Below, one piece after another: positions 15,451 through 23,899 of a stretch of DNA of 64,000 nt. Numbering within the stretch: the first letter of the stretch is position 1; each line of letters opens with the position of its first letter. The stretch covers positions 62,001-126,000 of the forward strand of contig NZ_BATR01000130.1 in NCBI RefSeq assembly GCF_000739655.1, in the 5' to 3' direction. The notes below the pieces were generated by a model. That model was not told where the DNA came from. It saw nothing but the letters and a program-made list of their open reading frames with translations, and did not search any database. Both the position numbers and the translations under genes were made by a program. Source of the stretch: Verrucomicrobium sp. BvORR106. GTDB taxonomy: Bacteria; Verrucomicrobiota; Verrucomicrobiia; Verrucomicrobiales; Verrucomicrobiaceae.

Positions 15451-17523
15451 TCACACCGCGTCCGGAAGCCGGACATACGGACCTTCCTTGAGCACGGAAG
15501 GCTTCAACCCGCGAAGGATCTTCACCCACTCCAGCACGCAACCGATCACGATCGTCGTGACGAAGATCAAGAACATCGAGGTGATCCCGATGTCCACCTT
15601 GGCGTTGAAGACAGCGGTCTGCGCTTCCTTGATCTGCGCTGCGGTCAGCGGGACATTGTGGATGACACCCGCAGCGAGAATCGCCTCCTGCTTCACCACC
15701 TCAGGCAGGAATCCCGCCGCCTGCGGGGAGAAGATCTTCAGGTAGCCAGCGCTGAAGGTGACGCAGAGCAGGAACACCAGCGGCACCAGCGTGCACCAGG
15801 CGTACTTGGCGCGGCCCATCTTGATAATGATCGTCGTGCCCAGGCAGAACGCGATCACTGACAGGAGCTGATTCGCAATCCCGAAGATTGGCCAGAGGCT
15901 CTTGGCAATGCCGTAGGGATCGATGGCACCGTTGTACAGGAAATAACCCCAGGCTGCCACCAGCGCCGCACTGGCCACAATGTTGCCCAGCCAGGAACTC
16001 GTGTCCCCCAGCGGTTTATAGAATGTCCCCAGCAAGTCCTGCAGAATGAATCTTCCCACCCGGGTCCCTGCATCCAGGGTCGTCAGGATGAACAGCGCCT
16101 CAAACATGATGGCGAAGTGGTACCAGAGATCCAGCAGCCCGTGGCCCATGTTGAACTTCTTGAACACCTGGTCAAACATGGCGGCCATGCCGACGGCGAA
16201 GGTCGGAGCCGCCCCCACTTTCCCGATCAGCGTGGGTTCGCCCATGTCCCGGGAGAGGTCTTCCATCTCCTTCATGGTCACGGGGAAGCCGGCATCGTTC
16301 ACCTTCTGCACGGCAGCCACCATGGTCTCGGGCTTGGCGTAGTTGGCAGGCGTGTTAATGGCGAAGTACTGGCCGGGCTGGAGCGCGCAGGCGGCGATGA
16401 TCGCCATCAGGGCGACGAGCATTTCCGTCACCATGGCACCGTAACCAACCATGCGAATCTCCTTCTCCCGGCTCATCAGCTTGGGCGTGGTGCCCGAGGA
16501 AATAAGGGAGTGGAATCCGGAGATGGCCCCGCAGGCAATCGTGATACAGACAAACGGGAACACCGTGCCCGGCACCACCCAGCCGCCTCCGTTCACAAAC
16601 TTCGTCACCGGCGGCATGTGCAGGGGTGGCGCCACCAGCACGATGAAGATGCCCAGAAGAGCCACCGTGCCCAGCTTCATGAAGGTGCTGAGGTAGTCAC
16701 GCGGAGCGAGGAGCAGCCAGACCGGAAGCACCGAGGCGCAGAAACCGTAAATCATGATCGCCCAGGCCAGCGAAGTATCGCTCCAGGTCAGCATGGCGTT
16801 CATTTCCGGCGTGAGAAGGCGTCCACCCCACACGCACCCGAGCAGGCCAATCACCCCGAATGCGGAAACCGTCCCGACCTTCATGCCCGCCCGGATGGCC
16901 AGGCCCATGATCATGGCCAGAGGAATGGTCATTGCGATGGTGAACAGACCCCAAGGGCTGTGGGCGAGCGCCTTCACCACCACCAAGCCGAGTACGGCGA
17001 GGATGATAACCATGATCGCCAGCAGACTGATCATCGCCACCAGACCAATGAACGGGTTGATCTCATCCTTGAGCATCTGGCCGAGTGACTTGCCCTCGCG
17101 GCGCATCGAGCTGAACAAGACCACCGCGTCATGCACACCACCGCCGAGCGTGGCCCCGATCAGAATCCAGAGGGTGCCAGGAAGGTAGCCGAATTGCGCG
17201 GCAAGCACCGGACCCACCAGCGGGCCAGGACCGGCAATCGCCGCGAAGTGGTGACCGAACACCACCCACTTGTTGGTGGGGACAAAGTCTTTGCCATCGG
17301 CCTTCGTCACCGCAGGAGGAGCCCGATGATCATCCAAAACGAGCACCTTGGCCATCAGCCAGGCGCTGTAGAACCGGTAGCTCACCGCAAAGGCGCAAAC
17401 CCCGGCCACGACCAGCCACAGCGCATTTACCGGCTCTCCTTGCTGGAAAGCTGACACCGCCACGGCCACTGCACCCAGTACAGAAATGGCCAACCAAATG
17501 AGAATACGCCAGAGTTTTGACAT
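15451..17523 (-). CDS. cstA: Carbon starvation protein CstA (peptide/pyruvate permease family)
   Basis: This is a 690-residue integral membrane protein with about 16-18 helices. Characteristic CstA stretches include FGHHFAAIAGPGPLVGPVLAAQ near residue 90, GGGVHDAVVLF near 128, GAISGFHSLISSGTTPKL near 345 and FEALFILTTLDAGTR near 495. CstA proteins import peptides or pyruvate during carbon limitation. The length matches E. coli CstA. It is transcribed alone, ends at the shared terminator, and is divergent from a D-Ala-D-Ala dipeptidase gene. Confidence 0.95.
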   Translation of the reverse strand: MSKLWRILIWLAISVLGAVAVAVSAFQQGEPVNALWLVVAGVCAFAVSYRFYSAWLMAKVLVLDDHRAPPAVTKADGKDFVPTNKWVVFGHHFAAIAGPGPLVGPVLAAQFGYLPGTLWILIGATLGGGVHDAVVLFSSMRREGKSLGQMLKDEINPFIGLVAMISLLAIMVIILAVLGLVVVKALAHSPWGLFTIAMTIPLAMIMGLAIRAGMKVGTVSAFGVIGLLGCVWGGRLLTPEMNAMLTWSDTSLAWAIMIYGFCASVLPVWLLLAPRDYLSTFMKLGTVALLGIFIVLVAPPLHMPPVTKFVNGGGWVVPGTVFPFVCITIACGAISGFHSLISSGTTPKLMSREKEIRMVGYGAMVTEMLVALMAIIAACALQPGQYFAINTPANYAKPETMVAAVQKVNDAGFPVTMKEMEDLSRDMGEPTLIGKVGAAPTFAVGMAAMFDQVFKKFNMGHGLLDLWYHFAIMFEALFILTTLDAGTRVGRFILQDLLGTFYKPLGDTSSWLGNIVASAALVAAWGYFLYNGAIDPYGIAKSLWPIFGIANQLLSVIAFCLGTTIIIKMGRAKYAWCTLVPLVFLLCVTFSAGYLKIFSPQAAGFLPEVVKQEAILAAGVIHNVPLTAAQIKEAQTAVFNAKVDIGITSMFLIFVTTIVIGCVLEWVKILRGLKPSVLKEGPYVRLPDAV

Positions 17524-17634
17524 GTGGGATATGTATAGGAAGAGGAAGCGCGAGTGGCAAGACTCCGTGAATGCATTATTGCGTCCCGAGTTGAGCCTTC
17601 TGGCAAACGCCCGCCGTTGATGAATTATTGCAGC

Positions 17635-18294
17635 ATGAGGCCTTTCAACATCCTGCCTGCCCTATTGCTTGTCTTCACGACGGCATTCCTGCACAGGCTT
17701 CCCGCAGAAACGAAAGCTTCCGCCGCCCCCACCCAGCAAGACCTGGAGTTTGTGGAGGTCATCAAGATCATCCCCAATCTCGTGGTGGAACTCCCGTACG
17801 CATCCGAGCAAAACTTCTTCAAAAAGCGCTTCTATGCTGCCAATCGCTGCTTTCTCCGCCGGGGTGTCGCAGAGAAGCTCGCCCAGGTTCAAAAGGCGTT
17901 GAATGCAGATGGCCTGGGACTGAAGATATGGGATGGCTACCGGCCCCGCCGGGTCCAGTGGGAGTTTTGGAAGGTGTTGCCCGATTCGCGATACGTCGCC
18001 GATCCCAAAGAAGGTTCCCGACACAATCGCGGAGCTGCTGTGGATGTCACGCTGGTGGATCTGCGGACCGGGATTGAACTCCCCATGCCCACTGGGTTCG
18101 ATGATTTCAGTCCCAAGGCCGCCTCAGATTTCTCTCTCCTCCCGCCCCAAGCCCTGAAGAATCGCACCATCCTGCACCAGGCAATGAAGAAGCAGGGATT
18201 TACGCCCTTGCCCAGCGAATGGTGGCACTTTGACGCTCCTGGCTGGCAGCTCTATCCTCTGGAAGACCGGGACCTGTTGGCCGAACTTCCTTGA
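17635..18294 (+). CDS. D-alanyl-D-alanine dipeptidase, VanX/DdpX type, secreted
   Basis: The protein has about 219 residues with a signal peptide (MRPFNILPALLLVFTTAF). Zinc peptidase M15D motifs are in order: IWDGYRPRRVQW near 99 (transition-state arginine), SRHNRGAAVDVTLVD near 129 (SxHxxGxAxD zinc ligands) and EWWHFD near 197 (catalytic Glu and zinc His). Such enzymes hydrolyse free D-Ala-D-Ala; outside vancomycin-resistance clusters they recycle murein dipeptide. I chose ATG 17635 because it starts the signal peptide; ATG 17620 is also in frame. No van genes are nearby. Confidence 0.9.
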   Translation: MRPFNILPALLLVFTTAFLHRLPAETKASAAPTQQDLEFVEVIKIIPNLVVELPYASEQNFFKKRFYAANRCFLRRGVAEKLAQVQKALNADGLGLKIWDGYRPRRVQWEFWKVLPDSRYVADPKEGSRHNRGAAVDVTLVDLRTGIELPMPTGFDDFSPKAASDFSLLPPQALKNRTILHQAMKKQGFTPLPSEWWHFDAPGWQLYPLEDRDLLAELP

Positions 18295-18360
18295 CGTCCC
18301 AAGCCAACCCTCCCTTTTTTCCTTGTTCCTTTCTCAAATCTCGGGATAGTCCACCTTCCC

Positions 18361-19398
18361 ATGTTTGTAGATCAGATCCGAGTATTTGCCCGTGCCGGTA
18401 GAGGCGGCGACGGCAGCGCACACTTCCACCGCGGCAAGTTCCGCCCCAAAGGCGGCCCTGACGGCGGCGACGGAGGTAATGGCGGCAATGTGATCTTGCA
18501 AGTGGATCCCAGCACCGACAGCCTTCGCACCTTCTTCTTCAATGCCAAAATGACGGCAGAGGACGGCAAGCCCGGAGCCGGTGCCCAGTGCACAGGCCGT
18601 TCCGGATCCCACGGTGTTTACAAGGTCCCACCCGGACTCTTGGTCAGCCGGATCGAGGAGCGTTTTGATGAGGAAACCGGGGAAATGGTGGCTGAAACCA
18701 CCCCTGTGGCTGACCTCACGGAAACTGGACAAGAATACGTCCTGTGCAAAGGCGGCAAGGGCGGCAAGGGCAACGTGCACTTCAAGAGCCCGACCAACCA
18801 GGCTCCCAAGGAGTTCACTCCGGGAACAGAGGGAGAATCAGGCTTCTACCATTTCGAGCTCCGCAGCATCGCTGATGCGGGTCTGGTCGGCTTCCCCAAT
18901 GCGGGCAAGTCCACGCTTCTGACCAAACTCTCCCACGCCAAGCCCAAGATCGCGAACTACCCGTTCACCACCTTGCAGCCCCATGTGGGCGTGGTGCAAT
19001 TCACAGATACCCGCCGTGGCACGGTGGCAGACATCCCGGGGCTCATCGAGGGCGCGCACGCCAACGTCGGCCTGGGGCATGACTTCCTGCGCCACATCAT
19101 GCGCTGCCGCATCCTCCTCTTCGTGGTGGACACCCCGGGCAGTGAAGGACGCGATCCGGTCTCTGACATCTCGACTCTGCGTGAGGAGATCTCTCTGTAC
19201 AGCAGTGAGCTTGCCAAACGCCCCTGGTGCATCCTTGCCAACAAGATGGACCTTCCTGAGGCTGAGGAAAACCTCGCCCTCCTGAAGGATCGCTTCAAGC
19301 GGGTGAAGATCATCCCGATCTCCGCCAACGAAGGCGACGGGATGGACAAGCTCAATGCTTTTCTCTCCGAGAAAATCGGGCACGAGAAGCCATTTTGA
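18361..19398 (+). CDS. obgE: GTPase ObgE/CgtA
   Basis: The protein has 345 residues. The glycine-rich Obg domain occupies about 1-158 (GGDGSAHF, GGPDGGDGGNGGNV, GGKGGKGN) and the GTPase domain follows: GFPNAGKST (P-loop, near 167), NYPFTTLQP (switch I), DIPGLIEGAH (G3) and NKMDLP (G4). Obg binds the 50S subunit and takes part in ribosome assembly and the stringent response. The C-terminal domain of some homologues is absent, as is common. It stands alone, 66 bases after the dipeptidase gene. Confidence 0.97.
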   Translation: MFVDQIRVFARAGRGGDGSAHFHRGKFRPKGGPDGGDGGNGGNVILQVDPSTDSLRTFFFNAKMTAEDGKPGAGAQCTGRSGSHGVYKVPPGLLVSRIEERFDEETGEMVAETTPVADLTETGQEYVLCKGGKGGKGNVHFKSPTNQAPKEFTPGTEGESGFYHFELRSIADAGLVGFPNAGKSTLLTKLSHAKPKIANYPFTTLQPHVGVVQFTDTRRGTVADIPGLIEGAHANVGLGHDFLRHIMRCRILLFVVDTPGSEGRDPVSDISTLREEISLYSSELAKRPWCILANKMDLPEAEENLALLKDRFKRVKIIPISANEGDGMDKLNAFLSEKIGHEKPF

Positions 19399-19439
19399 TT
19401 TGCCGCAGGGAGCCCGGGCCCTGTCGTTTTTTTGGGGAT

Positions 19440-19459
19440 CGGGGTATTGCAATACCCCG
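19440..19459. repeat. Perfect 20-base palindrome downstream of obgE
   Basis: CGGGGTATTGCAATACCCCG is an exact palindrome in the 143 bases between obgE and the orphan transposase-domain gene. No T-run follows directly on either strand, so it is not a classical terminator. It could be a transcriptional stop of another kind or a protein-binding site. Confidence 0.6.
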
Positions 19460-19541
19460 ATTTCCATTCCAGTTATTTTTGCCAATATAAATCCAGACGC
19501 ATGTTGCTGGCGAAAATGCAGGGTGACTCCCCTCTTCGCCC

Positions 19542-20099
19542 ATGTGCCCCGCAGCTCCGCCTGAATCCAACTCACCGGTCACACTCTCCGAGACCCATCC
19601 ACTCAACGCTTCGGACCTTGCCTCCGATGTCCCGCCCTTGAGCGTTGAGGTGGTCACCGACGAGTATTGGAGCCAGGTGGAACCCATGCTGCCCACTGTG
19701 GCGCTGGACAATCTTCAGAAAATTGTCCACTCGGGCGCGGGTCGAGGTCGCAAGCCCGTGCACCCCCGGCATATCTTCCGAGCCATCATCCACGTCATCG
19801 TGAACCGGATCTCGTGGTACGAGCTGCCTGAAACCACTTTTGGACTCTCCTACGGCACAGCCGCCATCGCCTTCCGCCGCTGGAGCCGGGATGGCTTCTT
19901 TGCCCGCCTTCACAAAGCCGGCCTGGCTCCCCATGAACAATGGGAAGGAATTGCCTGGCAATGGAACAAGGCACAGGTACCTTGGGAACAAGTCACCCTG
20001 CCCGGCAGCACCCCCATCAAGCCGGTCAAGCCCCGGTCGAAAGGGACCTCCCGGGTGCCTTTCGCGATGCCCGTCCAAGACGCGGGCCGCGCGGCGTAG
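19542..20099 (+). CDS. Orphan IS5-type transposase N-terminal (DUF4096) domain protein
   Basis: Of the 185 residues, about 38-125 match the N-terminal DUF4096 domain of IS5/IS1182-group transposases: YWSQVEPMLPTV, GRKPVHPRHIFRAIIHVI, ISWYELPETTFGLSYGTAAIAFRRWSRDGFFARLHKAG. The protein then ends in about 60 residues without any DDE catalytic domain. The frame is intact, has host-like composition and ends before its own terminator (20131-20160), with no inverted repeats at the ends. It may therefore be a retained DNA-binding protein derived from a transposase, or simply a decayed remnant. Confidence 0.65.
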   Translation: MCPAAPPESNSPVTLSETHPLNASDLASDVPPLSVEVVTDEYWSQVEPMLPTVALDNLQKIVHSGAGRGRKPVHPRHIFRAIIHVIVNRISWYELPETTFGLSYGTAAIAFRRWSRDGFFARLHKAGLAPHEQWEGIAWQWNKAQVPWEQVTLPGSTPIKPVKPRSKGTSRVPFAMPVQDAGRAA

Positions 20100-20124
20100 T
20101 ATCGCCACCCACAGGTGGAAGCAG

Positions 20125-20160
20125 AAAAAAGGGGGCCTCAGGCCCCCTTTCTACTATTTT
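20125..20160 (+). terminator. Intrinsic terminator after the orphan transposase-domain gene
   Basis: GGGGGCC (20131-20137) and GGCCCCC (20141-20147) form a stem with a TCA loop, preceded by six A and followed by a T-rich stretch (TTTCTACTATTTT). Confidence 0.85.
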
Positions 20161-20282
20161 GCAATTGCATGATTTTATGTAATAGCTAGACTGTCGGTGG
20201 CTCGGTTGAAAAACCTTTTAGTTTCTCCGACAAGTTTGGGCCGACTCCTCGGGGGTAAACGCGCGATTCACTTCGCTCGATC

Positions 20283-20864
20283 ATGACGCCCCAACCCTCC
20301 ATTGTCGCAGACGAAGACCGGCAAATCCTCGCCGCAGTCGCTACCGGCAGTGAGGACGCCTTCGTTCAACTCTACGACCGGTTCTCCGCCCTCCTCTGGG
20401 CAGTGGCCATGCGCATCCTCCAGGATCCCGCAGAGACGGAGGATGTGGTCCAGGAGACCTTCCTGTACATCTGGAAGAAGGCATCGGCCTACAACCCAGA
20501 ACTGGCCCAACCCAGTACTTGGATGTGTCTGATCCTTCGGAACCGTTGCTTGGACCGCCTCCGCTCCCGGCATCGTCGGGAAAAGCTGATGACCGCGGTG
20601 AATGACTCCAATCCAGCCGCCAAAGAACCTCCGTCGGATGTCGTCGGGGCCTCGGTGCAGCTGCGGGAACTGGGGCAAAAGGCCAGAGAAGCCATGGCGG
20701 GCATCCCCGAGCTCCAGCGCAAGGCCCTGGAGCTCGCTTACTTTTCAGGACACAGCCATTCCGAAATCGCTCTCGCGATGCGGCTGCCTTTGGGGACCGT
20801 GAAAACGATGATCCGGCAGGGCTTGATCTTCTTGCGCGGTCACATGGAAGAAAAGTGGAGCTAG
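20283..20864 (+). CDS. ECF-type RNA polymerase sigma factor
   Basis: The protein has 193 residues with the two sigma domains of the extracytoplasmic-function group. Region 2 spans about 22-95 (YDRFSALLWAVAMRIL, EDVVQETFLYIWKKA, WMCLILRNRCLDRLRS). Region 4 spans about 130-185 (IPELQRKALELAYFSGHSHSEIA, LPLGTVKTMIRQGL). The order and spacing resemble the SigK/SigL-like group. No anti-sigma factor with a zinc-binding domain is visible next to it, so its control is not evident. A polysaccharide deacetylase lies downstream on the same strand and may be a target or simply a neighbour. Confidence 0.93.
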   Translation: MTPQPSIVADEDRQILAAVATGSEDAFVQLYDRFSALLWAVAMRILQDPAETEDVVQETFLYIWKKASAYNPELAQPSTWMCLILRNRCLDRLRSRHRREKLMTAVNDSNPAAKEPPSDVVGASVQLRELGQKAREAMAGIPELQRKALELAYFSGHSHSEIALAMRLPLGTVKTMIRQGLIFLRGHMEEKWS

Positions 20865-21006
20865 TTGACCGCGACCACTGGGCGAATGCCCAGATTTGTT
20901 TGCGTTCACAATGCGTTTCCGCGCTGGCAATGGGCACGATTGTGGCTATCTTGCGCCCCCGTCTCACGGAGGTTCCGTCGAGCGGCGCAGTCCCCCCAAA
21001 GCCCAC

Positions 21007-21990
21007 ATGATACCCTCTCTCTGGCTCGGCATCGTTCTCTCAGTTGGACTGAACGGAAACCCTGCCGTACGCCGGTTCCCGGACTTGGCCGAAGCCGCGC
21101 CAGCCTCCTCCTCTGCCGCCAGACCTTCCGCCATACTCCCTGGCGTGGAAATCTTCCCGGGCCTGAGGGATACCGACCATTTTGAGATTGCCAAGGTGCC
21201 GCCGCCTTCCGTGAAGGCGAGCTACTCGTCGGTGCCCATGACCCAGCCGTACATCGCGATCACTTTCGATGACGGTCCCCACGCTACCAATACCCCCCGG
21301 TTGTTGGATATCCTCGCTGAGCGCAACATCAAGGCGACGTTCTTCGTGGTGGGGCGCAACGTGCGTGAGTACCCGGCGATCCTGCGTCGTATCATCGCGG
21401 AGGGGCATGAGGTGGGGAACCATTCTTGGAGCCACATGGCCCTTTCCACCCTCACCCCGGATAAAGTGCGCCAGGAGCTGGGCAAGACGCACGATGCCGT
21501 GCTCCAGGCCGCGGGTTATCAGATGCGACTCATGCGCCCGCCCTACGGAGCCACCAATCTGCGCGTGAAGCAGATCTGCTTTCAGGAGTTCCATTATCCC
21601 AGCATCATCTGGACCGTGGACCCACTGGACTGGAAGCAACCTGGCTCTTCGGTTGTGGCCCAGCATATCGTGGCCGGGACCCGCTCCGGAGCCATCATCC
21701 TCGCTCACGACATCCATGCCGCGACCATTGATGCGATGCCGGACACCCTCGACACTCTTCTGGCCAAGGGCTACCACTTTGTGACGGTCAGCCAGCTCCT
21801 CAATCTGGGTGAGAAGTATCCCGTGACCTCCACTGTACCAGTGGCGATCCCCGTGCCGGAACCGGAGCCAACCCTGCCCATTCCCGCTGCTGCCACAGGA
21901 ACAGGTGCCACGCTGGATTCCCTGCCAGGTGCTGGCGACGTCCGGCCCGTGACCGGCTTCCCGGGTGACGCGCCGATCAGACGCAACTGA
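21007..21990 (+). CDS. Polysaccharide deacetylase (NodB domain), exported
   Basis: The protein has about 327 residues. The start at 21007 gives a short hydrophobic export signal (IPSLWLGIVLSVGLNG); an in-frame ATG at 20896 would bury it. The NodB homology domain shows all five motifs: TFDDGPH (about 83), HSWSH (about 139), RPPYGA (about 178), WTVDPLDWK (about 203) and ILAHDIH (about 232). These carry the metal ligands and catalytic residues of carbohydrate esterase family 4, which removes acetyl groups from chitin-like or peptidoglycan sugars. The C-terminal 70 residues are rich in Pro, Ala and Thr, like a linker. Confidence 0.9.
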   Translation: MIPSLWLGIVLSVGLNGNPAVRRFPDLAEAAPASSSAARPSAILPGVEIFPGLRDTDHFEIAKVPPPSVKASYSSVPMTQPYIAITFDDGPHATNTPRLLDILAERNIKATFFVVGRNVREYPAILRRIIAEGHEVGNHSWSHMALSTLTPDKVRQELGKTHDAVLQAAGYQMRLMRPPYGATNLRVKQICFQEFHYPSIIWTVDPLDWKQPGSSVVAQHIVAGTRSGAIILAHDIHAATIDAMPDTLDTLLAKGYHFVTVSQLLNLGEKYPVTSTVPVAIPVPEPEPTLPIPAAATGTGATLDSLPGAGDVRPVTGFPGDAPIRRN

Positions 21991-22017
21991 GCAACTGAGG
22001 GACGCTGCTGAAAGCAA

Positions 22018-22044
22018 AATCGGCGGACAAACGGTCCGCCGATT
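22018..22044 (-). terminator. Intrinsic terminator for the 58-codon minus-strand gene
   Basis: AATCGGCGGAC (22018-22028) and GTCCGCCGATT (22034-22044) form a perfect 11-bp stem with a 5-base loop. Read on the minus strand it is followed by TTTTGCTTT, so it works best as a terminator for the small gene at 22104-22280. It may also help stop transcription from the deacetylase. Confidence 0.75.
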
Positions 22045-22103
22045 CAGCGAGTCTTTGCGGAAGTCCCCTAGGGAGCCTCGATTGGCATCAGGTGGTCCCG
22101 ACC

Positions 22104-22280
22104 TCAGTGTTTCTTGTCCCGGCCTTTGTTGGCTGGAAGCTCGTGTCGGGCTTTGCCTTTCTCGAGCCCTTTGGCGATCTCGACCTGATGCTGACTCTGG
22201 TCCGACTGGTGAAGTTGATCCGCGTTGCGGAACTTCGCAGCCTGCTGTTCAAGTTCTGTCGTTGCGTAGCGTGACGGCAT
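22104..22280 (-). CDS. Small hydrophilic protein of 58 residues, unknown function
   Basis: Read on the minus strand, an ATG at 22280 is preceded by AAGGAGGTGATTAACC, nearly the full complement of the 16S rRNA tail, ending directly before the start. The frame encodes 58 residues starting MPSRYATTELEQQ and ending ANKGRDKKH. It has no Cys or Trp and is rich in Gln, Lys, Glu, Ala and His, probably soluble and helical or disordered. A perfect hairpin with a T-rich tail follows at 22018-22044. It lies between a deacetylase and a permease, both on the other strand. I recognise no family. Confidence 0.75.
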   Translation of the reverse strand: MPSRYATTELEQQAAKFRNADQLHQSDQSQHQVEIAKGLEKGKARHELPANKGRDKKH

Positions 22281-22412
22281 GGTTAATCACCTCCTTCCGT
22301 TTCAAGGTTAAACGAACCCCATCCCGCTGACGGACGCCTGAAAAGGAACATTCCCGGGTTGAATTGCGTACTCCAATCCACTTGTCACCTCGGCCGGAAA
22401 ACGCTTTACTCC

Positions 22413-23804
22413 GTGCCCGTGACGAAAATTCCCAACGCGTTTCAGCGTGCCACCCTTTGGGCCGCCATCACGGCGCTCTCGATAGCGGTGATTGGCAGCC
22501 TCTCCGTCGGACTCATCTGGTTGTTTACCCGGGTGATTTCCTTCCTACAGCCCCTCCTCATCCCGTTCGCGGTAGCTGGCGTGCTGGCCTACCTGCTAGA
22601 GCCTCTGGTCTCCCGCCTCATCAAGTGGGGCCTGAGCAGGCAGCGTGCGGTCATGCTCGTCTTTGTCCTCGCCACGGCGTCGATCGTGGGCGTGTCCTTG
22701 GTCATCGTCCCGGCCTTTGCCCGCCAGAGCGTTGACTTCGCCAAAGAAGTGCCCGCGTATGCCGAGAAGGTACGCACCCAGGTATTGGGCTGGGCCACCT
22801 CGCTCAACACGCGACTGATGAATGATTACGGCGTGGACATCCTCCACTGGAGCGTACCTCAGACGCATCCGACGTCCAACGATGCCGGCGCAGGCCTGCC
22901 CTCCCCAGCGACAACGCCTACCCTGCCCACCACCAATCCGGTCCCGCTGACTGTGGACGTCTCGACCTTGACCGAAGAACAGGCCCAAAACCTCGTGACT
23001 GGAACGACGACTCTTCGTGATGCGGCCACCACCGAATCCTACTTCACACTTCAAGACCTCCTCAGCGGGGATTGGCTGAAAAGCACCCTGCCCAAAGTCG
23101 GACAGAATGCATGGAACTTCATCCGTGCCGGCGTGGGTGGTTTCCTGGGAGGATTCGGCTTCCTCCTCTCACTCGTCATTGTTCCCTTGTACCTTTACTA
23201 TTTCCTCACGGAGAGCCCCAAGATCGCGGAAGGGTGGTCCCACTACATTCCGCTCAGGGCGTCCCAGTTCAAAGACGAAGTCGTCAGCACCCTCGCCGAG
23301 ATCAACGGTTACCTGATCGCGTTCTTCCGGGGACAGTTGGTGGTCAGCCTCATCAATGGTGTCGCCACGGGACTTGGCTTGGTCATCGTGGGTCTGAAGT
23401 TTGGCTGGCTGATCGGGCTGTCCCTCTGCGTCCTGGGCATCATCCCTTACCTGGGCATCGTGGTGTGCTGGATTCCAGCCGTCATCATCGCCTCGGTCCA
23501 GGGCGGCAGCTACCTGGTTCCTGCCTCCAGCCCCTGGTGGGTATACCCTCTCGTCGTCACTGCAATCTTTGCCATCGTCCAGCAGATTGACGGCCTGTTC
23601 ATCACCCCAAAAGTGGTGGGAGAATCTGTCGGTCTGCACCCCATGACGGTCATCGTGTCCGTGTTCGCCTGGTCCCTGGTGATGGGGGGGCTCCTCGGCG
23701 CGATTCTAGCTGTCCCAATGACTGCCGCCTTGAAAGTGCTGTTCCAGCGCTACGTCTGGCAGCGGGCGATGATTGCCGGGCGGGTGGAGCCAGAGGGGCT
23801 GTAA
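22413..23804 (+). CDS. AI-2E family transporter (PerM/YdiK-like permease)
   Basis: The protein has about 463 residues with around eight membrane helices. It shows the family's layout: a hydrophobic N-terminal pair (LIPFAVAGVLAYLLEPLVSRL), a long extracytoplasmic region and a C-terminal helix block (PLYLYYFLTESPKI, INGYLIAFFRGQLVVSLING, GIIPYLGIVVCWIPAVI, HPMTVIVSVFAWSLVMGGLLGAILAVPMTA). The non-membrane loop at about 120-215 is unusually long and rich in Pro and Thr. I prefer the GTG at 22413; an ATG at 22359 is in frame but adds residues without family character. The substrate is uncertain. Confidence 0.85.
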   Translation: MPVTKIPNAFQRATLWAAITALSIAVIGSLSVGLIWLFTRVISFLQPLLIPFAVAGVLAYLLEPLVSRLIKWGLSRQRAVMLVFVLATASIVGVSLVIVPAFARQSVDFAKEVPAYAEKVRTQVLGWATSLNTRLMNDYGVDILHWSVPQTHPTSNDAGAGLPSPATTPTLPTTNPVPLTVDVSTLTEEQAQNLVTGTTTLRDAATTESYFTLQDLLSGDWLKSTLPKVGQNAWNFIRAGVGGFLGGFGFLLSLVIVPLYLYYFLTESPKIAEGWSHYIPLRASQFKDEVVSTLAEINGYLIAFFRGQLVVSLINGVATGLGLVIVGLKFGWLIGLSLCVLGIIPYLGIVVCWIPAVIIASVQGGSYLVPASSPWWVYPLVVTAIFAIVQQIDGLFITPKVVGESVGLHPMTVIVSVFAWSLVMGGLLGAILAVPMTAALKVLFQRYVWQRAMIAGRVEPEGL

Positions 23805-23899
23805 AGTGCACATGCGCTTCAATTTCAGCAAATTCCTGCTCAATCTAAACTAACACTGGCGTTGGAGACGTTGTCTCACTAGCGTTCCTAAATTGTCAC

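Noticed and set aside
16117-17088. A 323-codon plus-strand open frame rich in His, Arg and Gly
   Set aside because: It is a shadow of cstA, with biased composition and no ribosome-binding site.
19440-19459. Palindrome as a standard obgE terminator
   Set aside because: No T-run follows on either strand, so I list it as a palindrome of unknown role.
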